In this document: positions 7,816 to 15,703 of the stretch, in pieces
Layout of the letters: each line of letters opens with the position of its first letter
Numbering within the stretch: the stretch's first letter is position 1
Source of the DNA: Pseudomonas sp. JUb42
GTDB lineage: Bacteria; Pseudomonadota; Gammaproteobacteria; Pseudomonadales; Pseudomonadaceae
Length of the DNA stretch: 64,000 bases
Direction of reading: 5' to 3'
Assembly (NCBI RefSeq): GCF_024807945.1
Contig: NZ_JANUFD010000001.1
Location: 682,001-746,000 of the forward strand
Notes under the pieces: generated by a model
The model's input: only the letters and a program-made list of their open reading frames with translations
The model's database searches: none
What the model was told of the DNA's origin: nothing
Position numbers and translations under genes: made by a program

Positions 7816-9134
7816 CCTGTTTTTCCGCCGTGCGCGTCATCCGTTATCTGGGTCTGCTGGCGACTTTTTTGCCGCTGCTGGCCGTTGCCCAGGACATCGC
7901 CAAAGGCAGTAATGCCACGCTGGATCTAGCCTCCGGCGAGGGGCGCATCCTGCATTTCAAGGCGCCGGTAGAGTCGGTACTGGTGGCCGAGCCAGGGGTG
8001 GCCGACCTGCAAGTGGTGTCCCCCGGCGTGATTTATATCTTCGGCAAGGCGCCGGGCCAGACCAGCCTGATCGCCTTGGGCAGCGATGGCCAGCAGGTCG
8101 CCTCGCTGAATCTGGCGGTGAACAGCAGCAGTCAGGGCGTCAGCCGCCCGCTCAAGGATCTGCACCCGGACAGCAGCGCCCATATCAGCGCCGCCGTTAA
8201 TCGTCTGGTGGCCAAGGGCACGGTGCAGGATGTCGGCGAAGCCACCGATCTCAATGCCTTGCTCAGCGTACAGGGGCAGGGCATGCAACCGGCCCTGAAC
8301 AGCACCGAATACAGCGGCTCGGCCCAGGTCAACATCCGTGTGCGCTTTGCCGAAGTCTCGCGCTCGGAGCTGCTGCGCTACGGGGTGAACTGGAATGCCC
8401 TGTTCAATAACGGCACCTTCTCGTTCGGCCTGCTGACCGGTGGTGCCCTGGCGGCCGATGCCGCCAGCGGCGCATCGAACGTGGTGAGCGCCGGGCTGGC
8501 CTCGGGCAACCTGAATATCGATGCGATGCTCGAAGCCCTGCAAAGTAACGGCATCCTGGAGATTCTCGCCGAACCCAATATCACCGCCATGACCGGCCAG
8601 ACCGCAAGCTTCCTTGCCGGTGGCGAAGTCGCCGTGCCGGTGCCGGTCAATCGCGACCTGGTGGGCATCGAATACAAGTCCTACGGCGTCTCGCTGCTGT
8701 TCAGCCCGACCCTGTTGCCCAACGGTCGCATCGCCCTGCAAGTGCGTCCGGAAGTCAGCAGCCTGATGGGCAGCAATACGGTCAACGTCAATGGCTACCT
8801 GGTGCCGTCGTTCCGCGTGCGCCGCGCCGATACCCGGGTGGAAGTGGGCAGCGGCCAGACCTTCGCCATTGCCGGACTGTTCCAGCGCGAAAGCAGTCAG
8901 GACGTGGAAAAGGTGCCGATGCTTGGTGACATGCCGATCCTCGGCAACCTGTTCCGCTCCAAGCGTTTCCAGCGCAACGAAACCGAACTGGTGATCCTGA
9001 TCACGCCGTACCTGGTGCAGCCGGTACGTGGCCGCACCCTGGCCACGCCGCTGGATCCGCTACCCGGCGCCGCGACCACCACGGCCTCGGCCGGACCGCG
9101 CCAGGGCGGCCGGTTCGGCTTCTACATGAATTGA
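7812..9134 (+). CDS. sctC2: T3SS outer-membrane secretin, channel half (SctC2), Tad CpaC/RcpA-like
   Basis: The 440-residue product starts with a cleavable signal peptide (LGLLATFLPLLAVAQ). A pilus-type N-terminal domain follows (VLVAEPGVADLQVVSPGVIY, the CpaC N-terminal signature). The secretin channel domain comes next, with VNIRVRFAEVSRSELLRYGV, LAEPNITAMTGQTASFLAGG, VEVGSGQTFAIAGLFQRES and DMPILGNLFRSKRF. These phrases match Tad-pilus CpaC/RcpA secretins more closely than YscC/InvG. No Tad ATPase, prepilin or TadBC gene is near, so the gene serves the T3SS. The N0/N1 part usually fused in T3SS secretins is encoded separately at 10599-11183, as in rhizobial RhcC1/RhcC2. Confidence 0.9.
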   Translation: MTCFSAVRVIRYLGLLATFLPLLAVAQDIAKGSNATLDLASGEGRILHFKAPVESVLVAEPGVADLQVVSPGVIYIFGKAPGQTSLIALGSDGQQVASLNLAVNSSSQGVSRPLKDLHPDSSAHISAAVNRLVAKGTVQDVGEATDLNALLSVQGQGMQPALNSTEYSGSAQVNIRVRFAEVSRSELLRYGVNWNALFNNGTFSFGLLTGGALAADAASGASNVVSAGLASGNLNIDAMLEALQSNGILEILAEPNITAMTGQTASFLAGGEVAVPVPVNRDLVGIEYKSYGVSLLFSPTLLPNGRIALQVRPEVSSLMGSNTVNVNGYLVPSFRVRRADTRVEVGSGQTFAIAGLFQRESSQDVEKVPMLGDMPILGNLFRSKRFQRNETELVILITPYLVQPVRGRTLATPLDPLPGAATTTASAGPRQGGRFGFYMN

Positions 9135-9147
9135 TCACGGAGCGACC

Positions 9148-9546
9148 ATGAAGCCCTTTGTCCTGCCACTCCTGATCCTCCTGCTGGCTGGTTGCAAGAA
9201 CCACTTGGAGCCTGCGTCCTACTCGCCGGACTACCAACGCCTGGTTGGTGCTGATGGCCGGGTCGAACTGCTGCCGGTGGAATGCCTGAAGCCGCCTGCC
9301 GAAGACGTCTTTGAGACCGATGAGGACTACGTGCCGCTGCTGGCACCGGGTTGCGCCAACAATCTCACGCTGCTGCAGATGGTCGAGCAGCGCGGCGATC
9401 TGTTCCAGGGCCGTGCCACCGGGCCGACCATGGCCGCGCCTGTGGGCCGGGCGGCCCAGGTGTATATCGACGGCTATGACCGTGAAGAATTGCGTCGGCG
9501 CAAGGACGAACAAGAGTCCCGCGCCGACAAGCAGGAAAAGCAATGA
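9148..9546 (+). CDS. CpaD-like outer-membrane lipoprotein of the T3SS
   Basis: This is a 132-residue lipoprotein with lipobox LLAG-C at residues 12-16. Its middle (PGCANNLTLLQMVEQRGDLF, then GRATGP and a later YIDGY) carries the CpaD signature of Tad pili, where CpaD accompanies the CpaC secretin. The C-terminus is a charged helix (REELRRRKDEQESRADKQEK). It follows the secretin gene by 13 bases and ends only 5 bases before the oppositely oriented TPR gene. It probably acts as pilotin or partner of SctC2. The CpaD link is by pattern recognition, not alignment. Confidence 0.65.
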   Translation: MKPFVLPLLILLLAGCKNHLEPASYSPDYQRLVGADGRVELLPVECLKPPAEDVFETDEDYVPLLAPGCANNLTLLQMVEQRGDLFQGRATGPTMAAPVGRAAQVYIDGYDREELRRRKDEQESRADKQEKQ

Positions 9547-9551
9547 AGGCC

Positions 9552-10325
9552 TTAGTGAGCGTCCACCAGCCCCAGCTCCCGGGCCTGTACGGCCGGGTCG
9601 GCGATGGCCTTGATGCGCCTGGCTTCGATCAGCAGGGTCTGGCGCTCGGCGGCGGGGATGTCTTCCAGGGTCATGCCGGCGACGTCCTGCTCGCGTCCGG
9701 CCAGCACGGTGATCAGCAGCTCGTTACGCTGATGCCGGGGTTGCGCACGGGGCGACTGGGCGACGCTGTGAATGGTGTCCAGGGCCTGCTGCGCCTGCCC
9801 GCCGAGGGCGTAGGCCAGGGCCAGGTTGCAGCGGCTGTCGAGGTCGTTGGGGACGAGGGCGACGCTCTTGCTGAAGGCGCTTTGCGCGGCTGGGGCCTGA
9901 CCACGCAGGATCTCGGCGATGCCCAGGCGGTTCCAGGCATCGGCGCGATTGCCCGTGTTGGCCGCCTGGGTCAGGGCGGTGACGGCGCGGTCCAGTTTGC
10001 CCAGGCGCACTTGAGTGGTACCCAGACCGAGCAGGGCATCGACGTTACCGGGCTTGAGTTCCAGGGCCTGCTGGTAAGCCCGCTCGGCACTGCGGGCATC
10101 GCCGCTGGCCAGACGCGTCTCACCGAGCTTCAACCAGGCCTCGACATGGCTGCCCGGCTGCTGCGTGGCCTTCTCGTACAGCGACGCGGCCGTGGTTGCA
10201 TCGCCGCGTTTCTGCAGATCACCGGCCAGGCTCATGAAGCGTGCATAGCTGTCATCGGTCGGTGGCTGGCCGGCGCAGGAGGCAAGCAGGGCGGTGGCGA
10301 TCAGCAACGGCAAGCGGTTGAACAT
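9552..10325 (-). CDS. TadD-like TPR lipoprotein between the secretin halves
   Basis: The 257-residue product (ATG at 10325) begins with a short signal and lipobox LLAS-C, then four to five TPR units (YEKATQQPGSHVEAWLKLGE, YQQALELKPGNVDALLGLGT, AFSKSVALVPNDLDSRCNLA). The last resembles the TadD family of Tad pili, whose members help outer-membrane secretin assembly. An ATG at 10358 would give an 11-residue extension; the shorter form gives a normal lipoprotein signal. The gene is convergent with the CpaD-like gene, 5 bases apart, and divergent from sctC1. A reversed TPR gene between split secretin genes is, from memory, also described for the second T3SS of P. syringae. Confidence 0.75.
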   Translation of the reverse strand: MFNRLPLLIATALLASCAGQPPTDDSYARFMSLAGDLQKRGDATTAASLYEKATQQPGSHVEAWLKLGETRLASGDARSAERAYQQALELKPGNVDALLGLGTTQVRLGKLDRAVTALTQAANTGNRADAWNRLGIAEILRGQAPAAQSAFSKSVALVPNDLDSRCNLALAYALGGQAQQALDTIHSVAQSPRAQPRHQRNELLITVLAGREQDVAGMTLEDIPAAERQTLLIEARRIKAIADPAVQARELGLVDAH

Positions 10326-10482
10326 AAACAGGTCTCGGCCGGACAACGGGATGGTCATCTTAGCGATTTAGTCGGCAATAGCGACCGTTATGTACACCAG
10401 GATTTCATATCGGCATCACGATCCACGCAAGGCCTCGCCGCGTCTTCGACACCGCGCTGTCGCGCAGCAAACCCTGAGCAGG

Positions 10483-10573
10483 GTGGGAGCGAATTTATTC
10501 GCGAAGACGGTATTTCAGGCGACGGCAATGCGGCGAATGCGCAGGCCTCTTCGCGAATGAATTCGCTCCCACA
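10483..10573. repeat. REPIN, GAATTCATTCGCGAA family, upstream of sctC1
   Basis: GTGGGAGCGAATTTATTCGC and its inverted counterpart ending GAATTCGCTCCCACA enclose a 50-base spacer. The element ends 25 bases before the sctC1 start and lies between the divergent TPR gene and sctC1, so it sits where promoters for both would be expected. Confidence 0.8.
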
Positions 10574-10598
10574 AGAGGGGCTTTTGTCTCGGCTGAGC

Positions 10599-11183
10599 AT
10601 GTGGTGTTTGCGTAAAGTGAGGCTTGTGTTGTGCCTGCTGCTTCTGGCGCCGCTGCCTGCTTTTGCCGAATCGACGGACGACCCCACTTGGTTCAGCCAG
10701 CCCTACGCCTACGTCCTGGTCGAGCAGGACGTGCGTGCCGCTCTCACCGAATTCGGCCATAACCTTGGCCTGATCGTGGTGCTCTCCGACAAGGTCCGGG
10801 GCAAGTCGCGCAGTGTTGTGCGCGGCGCCACTGCCGGGGATTTCCTCACTCAGCTGTGCGACACCAACGGCCTGGGCTGGTACTTCGACGGCAACGTGCT
10901 GTACCTCAATGCCGACGATGAAATCGCCACGCGCCTGTTCAAGGGCCAGGGCCATTTGAACCTTGATCAACTACGCGGTTACCTCGCGGGCCTGGATGTG
11001 TATGGCAAGCAATTGTCCATGCGCCCCAGTCCTGACGGCGACGAACTGTTCGTCTCCGGGCCGCCGCCTTATCTGAACATGATCCAGCAGCATATCGACC
11101 AGCAACCGCGCCCTGTCGTCGCGCCCGTGGCCCGCGAACGCGGCATGCGGGTGTTTCGTGGCAGCGTCGTGAGCGACAACTGA
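10599..11183 (+). CDS. sctC1: T3SS secretin periplasmic N0/N1 half (SctC1)
   Basis: The ATG at 10599 starts a signal peptide (LVLCLLLLAPLPAFA) and gives 194 residues; the much longer open frame back to 9543 is antisense to the TPR gene and is rejected. The mature part has the T3SS secretin N0 pattern (YAYVLVEQDVRAALTEFGHN, GATAGDFLTQLCDTNGLGWY) followed by an N1-like ring domain (FVSGPPPYLNMIQQHI). It lacks any channel domain, which is encoded by the gene at 7812. The product should form the lowest periplasmic ring, contacting SctD. This matches rhizobial RhcC1. Confidence 0.85.
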   Translation: MWCLRKVRLVLCLLLLAPLPAFAESTDDPTWFSQPYAYVLVEQDVRAALTEFGHNLGLIVVLSDKVRGKSRSVVRGATAGDFLTQLCDTNGLGWYFDGNVLYLNADDEIATRLFKGQGHLNLDQLRGYLAGLDVYGKQLSMRPSPDGDELFVSGPPPYLNMIQQHIDQQPRPVVAPVARERGMRVFRGSVVSDN

Positions 11184-11211
11184 TCCCTAAAGCCAGACCA
11201 GGAGAAGCCCC

Positions 11212-11433
11212 ATGTCCGTAGCACCGATCGACAGCAGCATCAGCACCCCACCGGCCAGCGCCGAAGCCAAGTTCAACGCCGCGGTGGACAAGTCCAAGGA
11301 TGAGATGAGCGACGAGGATTTCACCGAGGCCCTGATCACACAGGCCGTCACCATCGGCGGGCAGTTCATCATCATGCCCAAAGCCCAGGAAATGCTGAAC
11401 GAAGCTCAGTCGTCGGAAGACGACGAAGAATAG
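11212..11433 (+). CDS. 73-residue T3SS protein, candidate needle subunit SctF
   Basis: A strong AGGAGA precedes the ATG at 11212. The product is acidic and largely helical, with no signal or cysteine (AEAKFNAAVDKSKDEMSDED, then ALITQAVTIGGQFIIMPKAQ and a C-terminal EDDEE). Length and position just before sctI and sctJ fit a needle subunit. The hydrophobic patch ITQAVTIGGQFIIM is unusual for one, and I cannot assign it by sequence. The 53-residue protein at 3542-3703 is the other needle candidate; the two may instead be filament subunit and partner. Confidence 0.55.
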   Translation: MSVAPIDSSISTPPASAEAKFNAAVDKSKDEMSDEDFTEALITQAVTIGGQFIIMPKAQEMLNEAQSSEDDEE

Positions 11434-11443
11434 AGGCCAGGCC

Positions 11444-11887
11444 ATGACCGCAAGTCTCGCAGCCACGGCGGCATTGCCGCCGTCAGGAGGGCAGGGAGGG
11501 CTTCAGGCTTCCCAGAACCTCTTTGAACATATGGCAACTACCTCCAAGGGCATGCCCGAGGGGGCCAGCCCGCATCAGCTCGGTGAAGGCCTGATGGAGC
11601 GGCTCAACGGTTTCATCGACCGTTCCCGCAGTTTCTCCGAGCGCGCCGAAGTGCTCGGCAACGGCGCGCCTTCAGGTGCCTCGCAGCCGCCGTCGGCTGC
11701 GGAAAAAACCGCCGCCACTCCGGCCACCGCCAATGGCGAAGGGGCGAAGAAGGTCGGCGATAAACAGGTCGATCAGATCGTCCATTCCCTGGGCAAGATG
11801 TTCGATTACTCCATTGAAACGCAGATGGTGGTGCGGGGCGCGACGCAGATTTCCGGCTCCGCCAACACCCTGCTCAAAGGTCAATAA
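11444..11887 (+). CDS. sctI: T3SS inner rod protein SctI (NolB-like)
   Basis: This is a 147-residue protein with an alanine/proline/glycine-rich, probably disordered first two thirds. The conserved helical C-terminus (QIVHSLGKMFDYSIETQMVV, ending ISGSANTLLKGQ) is the hallmark end of the HrpB/YscI inner-rod family. Its place directly before sctJ matches nolB in rhizobia. SctI polymerises at the base of the needle and connects it to the export gate. It lies 10 bases after the 73-residue gene and 3 bases before sctJ. Confidence 0.8.
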   Translation: MTASLAATAALPPSGGQGGLQASQNLFEHMATTSKGMPEGASPHQLGEGLMERLNGFIDRSRSFSERAEVLGNGAPSGASQPPSAAEKTAATPATANGEGAKKVGDKQVDQIVHSLGKMFDYSIETQMVVRGATQISGSANTLLKGQ

Positions 11888-11890
11888 CCC

Positions 11891-12664
11891 ATGCTCCGTG
11901 CCGCGCGTTTGATGATCATCGTCGCTCTTGCCGGGCTGTTGCAGGCCTGCGACATGGACCTGTACAGCAACCTCAGCGAGCGTGAGGCCAATGCCATGCT
12001 CGCGGTGTTGCTGCGCGACGGCATCCCGGCTTCGCGCAAGGTCCAGGACAACGGCCAGCTCAAGCTGGTGGTGGACGAGCGGCGCTTTGCCGAGGCCATG
12101 GCCCTGCTCGATGAAGCCGGCTTGCCGGGGCAGAATTTCGCCAATATGGGCGAGGTGTTCAAGGGCAACGGCCTGGTGTCGTCGCCGGTGCAGGAGCGCG
12201 CGCAGATGGTCTACGCCCTGAGCGAAGAGCTGTCCCACAGCGTGTCGCAGATCGACGGCATCGTCTCGGCGCGGGTGCATGTGGTACTGCCCGACAACGA
12301 CCTGCTCAAGCGGGTGATCTCGCCGTCGTCGGCCTCGGTGCTGGTGCGCTACGACGCCAATACCGATATCAACCCGCTGATCCCGCAGATCAAGACGCTG
12401 GTCGCCAACGGCATCTCCGGTCTCAGTTACGACGGTGTCTCGGTGACGGCAATCAAGGCCGCCATCCCGACCCATAACGCCAGCGGCCAGCCGCGCATGA
12501 GCAGTTTCATGGGCATCTGGATGCTCGAAGACAACCTGCCCCAGGCGCGCCTGTTGTTCGGCGGCAGCCTGTTGCTGGTACTGGTTCTCGCCGGGGTGCT
12601 GGCCTGGCAGTCGTGGCACCGCCGTCGCGGCCAGAGCCTGTATGCCTTGCCGGAGGCCTCATGA
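11891..12664 (+). CDS. sctJ: T3SS inner-membrane ring lipoprotein SctJ
   Basis: The 257-residue product has a signal with lipobox LLQA-C at residues 16-20 and the YscJ/FliF ring-building domains (LYSNLSEREANAMLAVLLRD and VSARVHVVLPDNDLLKR). A C-terminal membrane segment lies near residues 218-238 (LLFGGSLLLVLVLAGVLAW) with a short basic tail. It forms the 24-subunit inner ring inside SctD. The stop overlaps sctK by 4 bases. Confidence 0.95.
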   Translation: MLRAARLMIIVALAGLLQACDMDLYSNLSEREANAMLAVLLRDGIPASRKVQDNGQLKLVVDERRFAEAMALLDEAGLPGQNFANMGEVFKGNGLVSSPVQERAQMVYALSEELSHSVSQIDGIVSARVHVVLPDNDLLKRVISPSSASVLVRYDANTDINPLIPQIKTLVANGISGLSYDGVSVTAIKAAIPTHNASGQPRMSSFMGIWMLEDNLPQARLLFGGSLLLVLVLAGVLAWQSWHRRRGQSLYALPEAS

Positions 12665-13299
12665 GTCAGGTGCAACAATGGCAGGAACTGCTTGAGCAAC
12701 CCCTGGCTTTCGTTGATCGCCAGCGCCTGGCCGCGTGTTTTCCCGCTGAGGTGGCCGTCGAGCGCATCCACGCTTTGCGCAAGGAGCCGCGCTTTCAGCC
12801 GCGCTTGCTGGAGTTGTTGCAGGCGCACTTTCAGCTGCAACCTTTGGCCCAGGCACCCATGCCTGCAGACGAAGATTTGCCGGTGCTGCTGATGACGCCT
12901 GAAGCTTTCCGCCGCCTGCCGCGCCTGTGTGGCGCCATTTGGCATGCGGCGACCCTGAGCCGGGAGATTCGTAGCGAAGTGGTCAACCAGTTGCGCGCTG
13001 CCCTGGGCAACGAAGTCTTCGCTATGGCCCTGGCTCATCGTTCGTTGGCCGGGGCAGCGGACCTGCTGCGTCAGCCCGACGAACTGCTGGCGGCCATCGA
13101 TCATGACGGTGCGCTCTGTGTCTCGGCCTGGTTGCAGGCACAGCCGCCGTTATTGCGTGACTGGCTGCGTTTGCGTCTGTCTGATCCGGGCGTGCACGAC
13201 CCGCGCACCCCGGTGGATATCCGGATTGTGCGCAGCCTTGCGGCGACCCTTGCCCACCGTGAAGCCGAGCTGAAGCCTGTCGAGGTGACGCATGAGTAA
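12661..13299 (+). CDS. sctK: T3SS sorting-platform accessory protein SctK (NolU-like)
   Basis: The ATG at 12661 overlaps the sctJ stop and gives 212 residues, all soluble. Weak family features (VVNQLRAALGNEVFAMALAH, then ACFPAEVAVERI) and the invariant position between sctJ and sctL identify it as SctK, the least conserved cytoplasmic platform component. SctK links the SctQ pods to the SctD cytoplasmic domain. It overlaps sctL by 8 bases. Confidence 0.75.
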   Translation: MSQVQQWQELLEQPLAFVDRQRLAACFPAEVAVERIHALRKEPRFQPRLLELLQAHFQLQPLAQAPMPADEDLPVLLMTPEAFRRLPRLCGAIWHAATLSREIRSEVVNQLRAALGNEVFAMALAHRSLAGAADLLRQPDELLAAIDHDGALCVSAWLQAQPPLLRDWLRLRLSDPGVHDPRTPVDIRIVRSLAATLAHREAELKPVEVTHE

Positions 13300-13882
13300 T
13301 CTGCCGAGCCGCCCGGCCGCGCGTATCTTGCGCGGCGCCGAAGCGCAACTGTGGACCGATGGTTACGCCTTCTTGCAGGCCGCTCGCGATGAAGCCGAGC
13401 TGATCCGCCAGGACAGCGGCCACTGGCTGGAGCAGGCCCGCGCTGAAGGCTTCGAAAGCGCCCGTCTGGAAGGCGCCGAGCAGGTCAGCGCGCTGCTGGC
13501 GCACACCTCGGCCAAGGTTGAAGCCTATCTGGCCGGGCTGGAAAGTGCTCTTGCCGATCTGGCCCTGGGCATTGCCCGCGAGGTGCTTGAATGCATGGAT
13601 GATGCCGAGCGCGTAGTCAGTTGTACGCGCAAGGCCTTGGCCGCCTTTCGCCAGGATCAGGCGCTGACTCTGTTTGTGCCGCGTCTGCAGGTGGAAGCGG
13701 TGCGGCGCCGGCTGAAAAGTGAACTCGACAGCCTGCCCGCGATCACTGTCGAATCCGACGATCAGTTGACCTTCGGCCAGGCGCGCCTGAGCAGCCCGGT
13801 GGGCTCGGTGGAACTGGGCCTGGATGTGCAATTACAAGCCCTGCGCCGCAGCCTGCTGCCCTTTGCCGAGGTTGCGCCGTGA
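13292..13882 (+). CDS. sctL: T3SS ATPase stator SctL (NolV-like)
   Basis: The 196-residue product is homologous to FliH/YscL, the peripheral stalk that anchors the ATPase. The N-terminal helix region is followed by alanine- and glutamate-rich coils (EAELIRQDSGHWLEQARAEG) and a C-terminal domain that binds SctN (ALTLFVPRLQVEAVRRRLKS). Its stop overlaps the GTG start of sctN by 4 bases, so the two are probably translated in fixed proportion. Confidence 0.85.
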   Translation: MSNLPSRPAARILRGAEAQLWTDGYAFLQAARDEAELIRQDSGHWLEQARAEGFESARLEGAEQVSALLAHTSAKVEAYLAGLESALADLALGIAREVLECMDDAERVVSCTRKALAAFRQDQALTLFVPRLQVEAVRRRLKSELDSLPAITVESDDQLTFGQARLSSPVGSVELGLDVQLQALRRSLLPFAEVAP

Positions 13883-15201
13883 GCCTGGAACTGCTGATCC
13901 CTCGCCTGCATGAGCGTCTGGCCGATGCCCGGCCGCGCCCCATGAAAGGCACCATCCGCAGTATTCGCGGGGTGCTGCTGCGGGCCAGTGTCGCCGGTGT
14001 GCGCATCGGCGAACTGTGCCAGTTGCGCGACCCCAGTACCGGTCGCAGCCTCGCCGCCGAAGTGATTGGCTTTGATGAAGACGAAGCGATTCTCTCGCCC
14101 ATTGGCTCCATGGAAGGGCTGTCTACCCGTACCGAAATCATTGCTACCGGCGAGACCCTTGGGGTCAGCGTCGGCGATGGCCAACTGGGGCGAGTGATCA
14201 GCCCCATGGGCGATTATCTGGACGGCGACGGCATGCTGCCTTTGGGCAATCTGCAACGCTACCCGCTGCATGCCGAACCGCCGGCGCCTTTTGCCCGGCA
14301 ACTGATCGTCAACCCGATGTCCCTCGGCGTGCGCTCCATCGACGGCCTGCTGACCCTGGCCCAGGGCCAACGCATGGGCGTATTCGGCGAGCCGGGAGTG
14401 GGCAAGTCGTCGCTGCTGGCGAGCATCGTGCGTAATACCAATGCCGATGTGATCGTCATCGGCCTGATCGGCGAGCGCGGCCGCGAAGTGCGCGAGCTGC
14501 TGGACGTGCAGCTCGATGCCCAGGCCCGGGAGCGCACGGTCGCCGTGGTCGCCACCTCGGACCGGCCTGCCGCCGAGCGGGTGCGGGCCGCATATGTCGC
14601 CACCGCTCTGGCTGAATATCACCGGGATCAGGGCCGAAATGTGCTGTTGTTGATGGACAGCCTGACCCGCTTCGCCCGGGCCCAGCGCGAGATCGGCCTG
14701 GCAGTGGGCGAACCACCGACCCGACGCGGTTATCCGCCGTCATTCTTTTCCGCCTTACCGCGCCTGTTGGAGCGTGCCGGCCCCGGCGCCACAGGCAGCA
14801 TCACTGCGTTGTACACCGTGCTCACCGAAGGCGATGCCGCGACCGATCCGGTGGCCGAAGAAGCCCGCTCGATCCTCGACGGCCATATCGTGCTGAGCGC
14901 CGAACTGGCCCAGCGCAACTACTTCCCGGCCATCGATGTGCTGCGCAGCCGCAGCCGTCTGATGGATCAGGTCAGCAGCGACGAACAGCGCCGCCTGGCC
15001 CGGCGTATCCGCGAGTTGATGGCGCGGCGCACAGAAATCGAAATGCTCATACGGATCGGTGAGTACGCGCCCGGCAGCGACGCTCTGGCCGACGAAGCCA
15101 TCGCCCGCCACGACGCCATCGAAGCTTTTTTACGCCAGGCCGCCGGCGAGCCGAGCAGCCCGGGCGAAACCCTCAGACATATGCGCAAGGTGTTGGCATG
15201 A
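13879..15201 (+). CDS. sctN: T3SS ATPase SctN
   Basis: The product is 440 residues from a GTG start coupled to sctL. It belongs to the F1/FliI family: Walker A GEPGVGKS at residues 170-177 (K176), Walker B VLLLMD near 255-260, and the family phrase TRRGYPPSFFSALPRLLERA. It energises chaperone release and substrate unfolding at the base of the apparatus. All catalytic motifs are present, so it should be active. Confidence 0.96.
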   Translation: MSLELLIPRLHERLADARPRPMKGTIRSIRGVLLRASVAGVRIGELCQLRDPSTGRSLAAEVIGFDEDEAILSPIGSMEGLSTRTEIIATGETLGVSVGDGQLGRVISPMGDYLDGDGMLPLGNLQRYPLHAEPPAPFARQLIVNPMSLGVRSIDGLLTLAQGQRMGVFGEPGVGKSSLLASIVRNTNADVIVIGLIGERGREVRELLDVQLDAQARERTVAVVATSDRPAAERVRAAYVATALAEYHRDQGRNVLLLMDSLTRFARAQREIGLAVGEPPTRRGYPPSFFSALPRLLERAGPGATGSITALYTVLTEGDAATDPVAEEARSILDGHIVLSAELAQRNYFPAIDVLRSRSRLMDQVSSDEQRRLARRIRELMARRTEIEMLIRIGEYAPGSDALADEAIARHDAIEAFLRQAAGEPSSPGETLRHMRKVLA

Positions 15202-15217
15202 ACACCACGGAGACCCT

Positions 15218-15703
15218 ATGAACAGCCACGATCTGCGCAACCTGCACGCGCTGCGGCAATTGCGCGAACAGCGCGCCTCAAGCCAATTGGCTGCGCAGCA
15301 ACAGCGGTGCCGCGAGACCAACGTCGCCTTGGATGATGCCAAGGAAAAACTGCGCCTGCATCGCGAGTCCATCGCCCGGGAAGCCGAGAAACTCTATGGC
15401 CGTTTCAGCGAAGGCCTGTCGATCAATGCCTGGCACGAGGCCCAGGAGCGCTTGGCCGAACTGGAAGACGACAACCAGCAACTGCAAAGCGGCGTGGAAG
15501 AAGTCAGCCAGTTGCTTGATGGGCAGGAGCAGGAGCGCGAGGTGTTCCGTATTGCTCGCGCGGCGCGCCAGCGTCAGGCTGATGCCTGGCAGGTGTTGGT
15601 TGATGGTCGGGAGCAGGGCGAGCGTCGGCAAAACGAACAGCGCGAAGAAGCCGATGACCTGTTTGCGCCCCTGTCGGCACTGCTATCCGGGAGCGCGCCT
15701 TGA
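15218..15703 (+). CDS. sctO: T3SS ATPase central stalk SctO (Y4yJ-like)
   Basis: The ATG at 15218 follows CACGGAGACC, 16 bases after sctN. The 161-residue product is almost entirely charged helix (LREQRASSQLAAQQQRCRET, WHEAQERLAELEDDNQQLQS), predicted to form the two-helix coiled coil of the FliJ/YscO family that inserts into the SctN ring. Position between sctN and sctQ matches rhizobial y4yJ. Confidence 0.85.
   Translation: MNSHDLRNLHALRQLREQRASSQLAAQQQRCRETNVALDDAKEKLRLHRESIAREAEKLYGRFSEGLSINAWHEAQERLAELEDDNQQLQSGVEEVSQLLDGQEQEREVFRIARAARQRQADAWQVLVDGREQGERRQNEQREEADDLFAPLSALLSGSAP

Noticed and set aside
7812..10325. Tad/Flp pilus locus
   Set aside because: Only the secretin, CpaD-like and TadD-like genes are present. 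TadA, TadB/C, prepilin and prepilin peptidase are missing, and all neighbours are T3SS genes.
9543..10598. 352-residue N-terminal extension of sctC1
   Set aside because: It runs antisense through the TPR lipoprotein gene and a REPIN. The signal peptide beginning at 10599 is the natural start.
12613..12660. Extended N-terminus for sctK
   Set aside because: The in-frame extension lies wholly inside sctJ without a ribosome site. The ATG at 12661 overlaps the sctJ stop in the pattern used throughout the operon.
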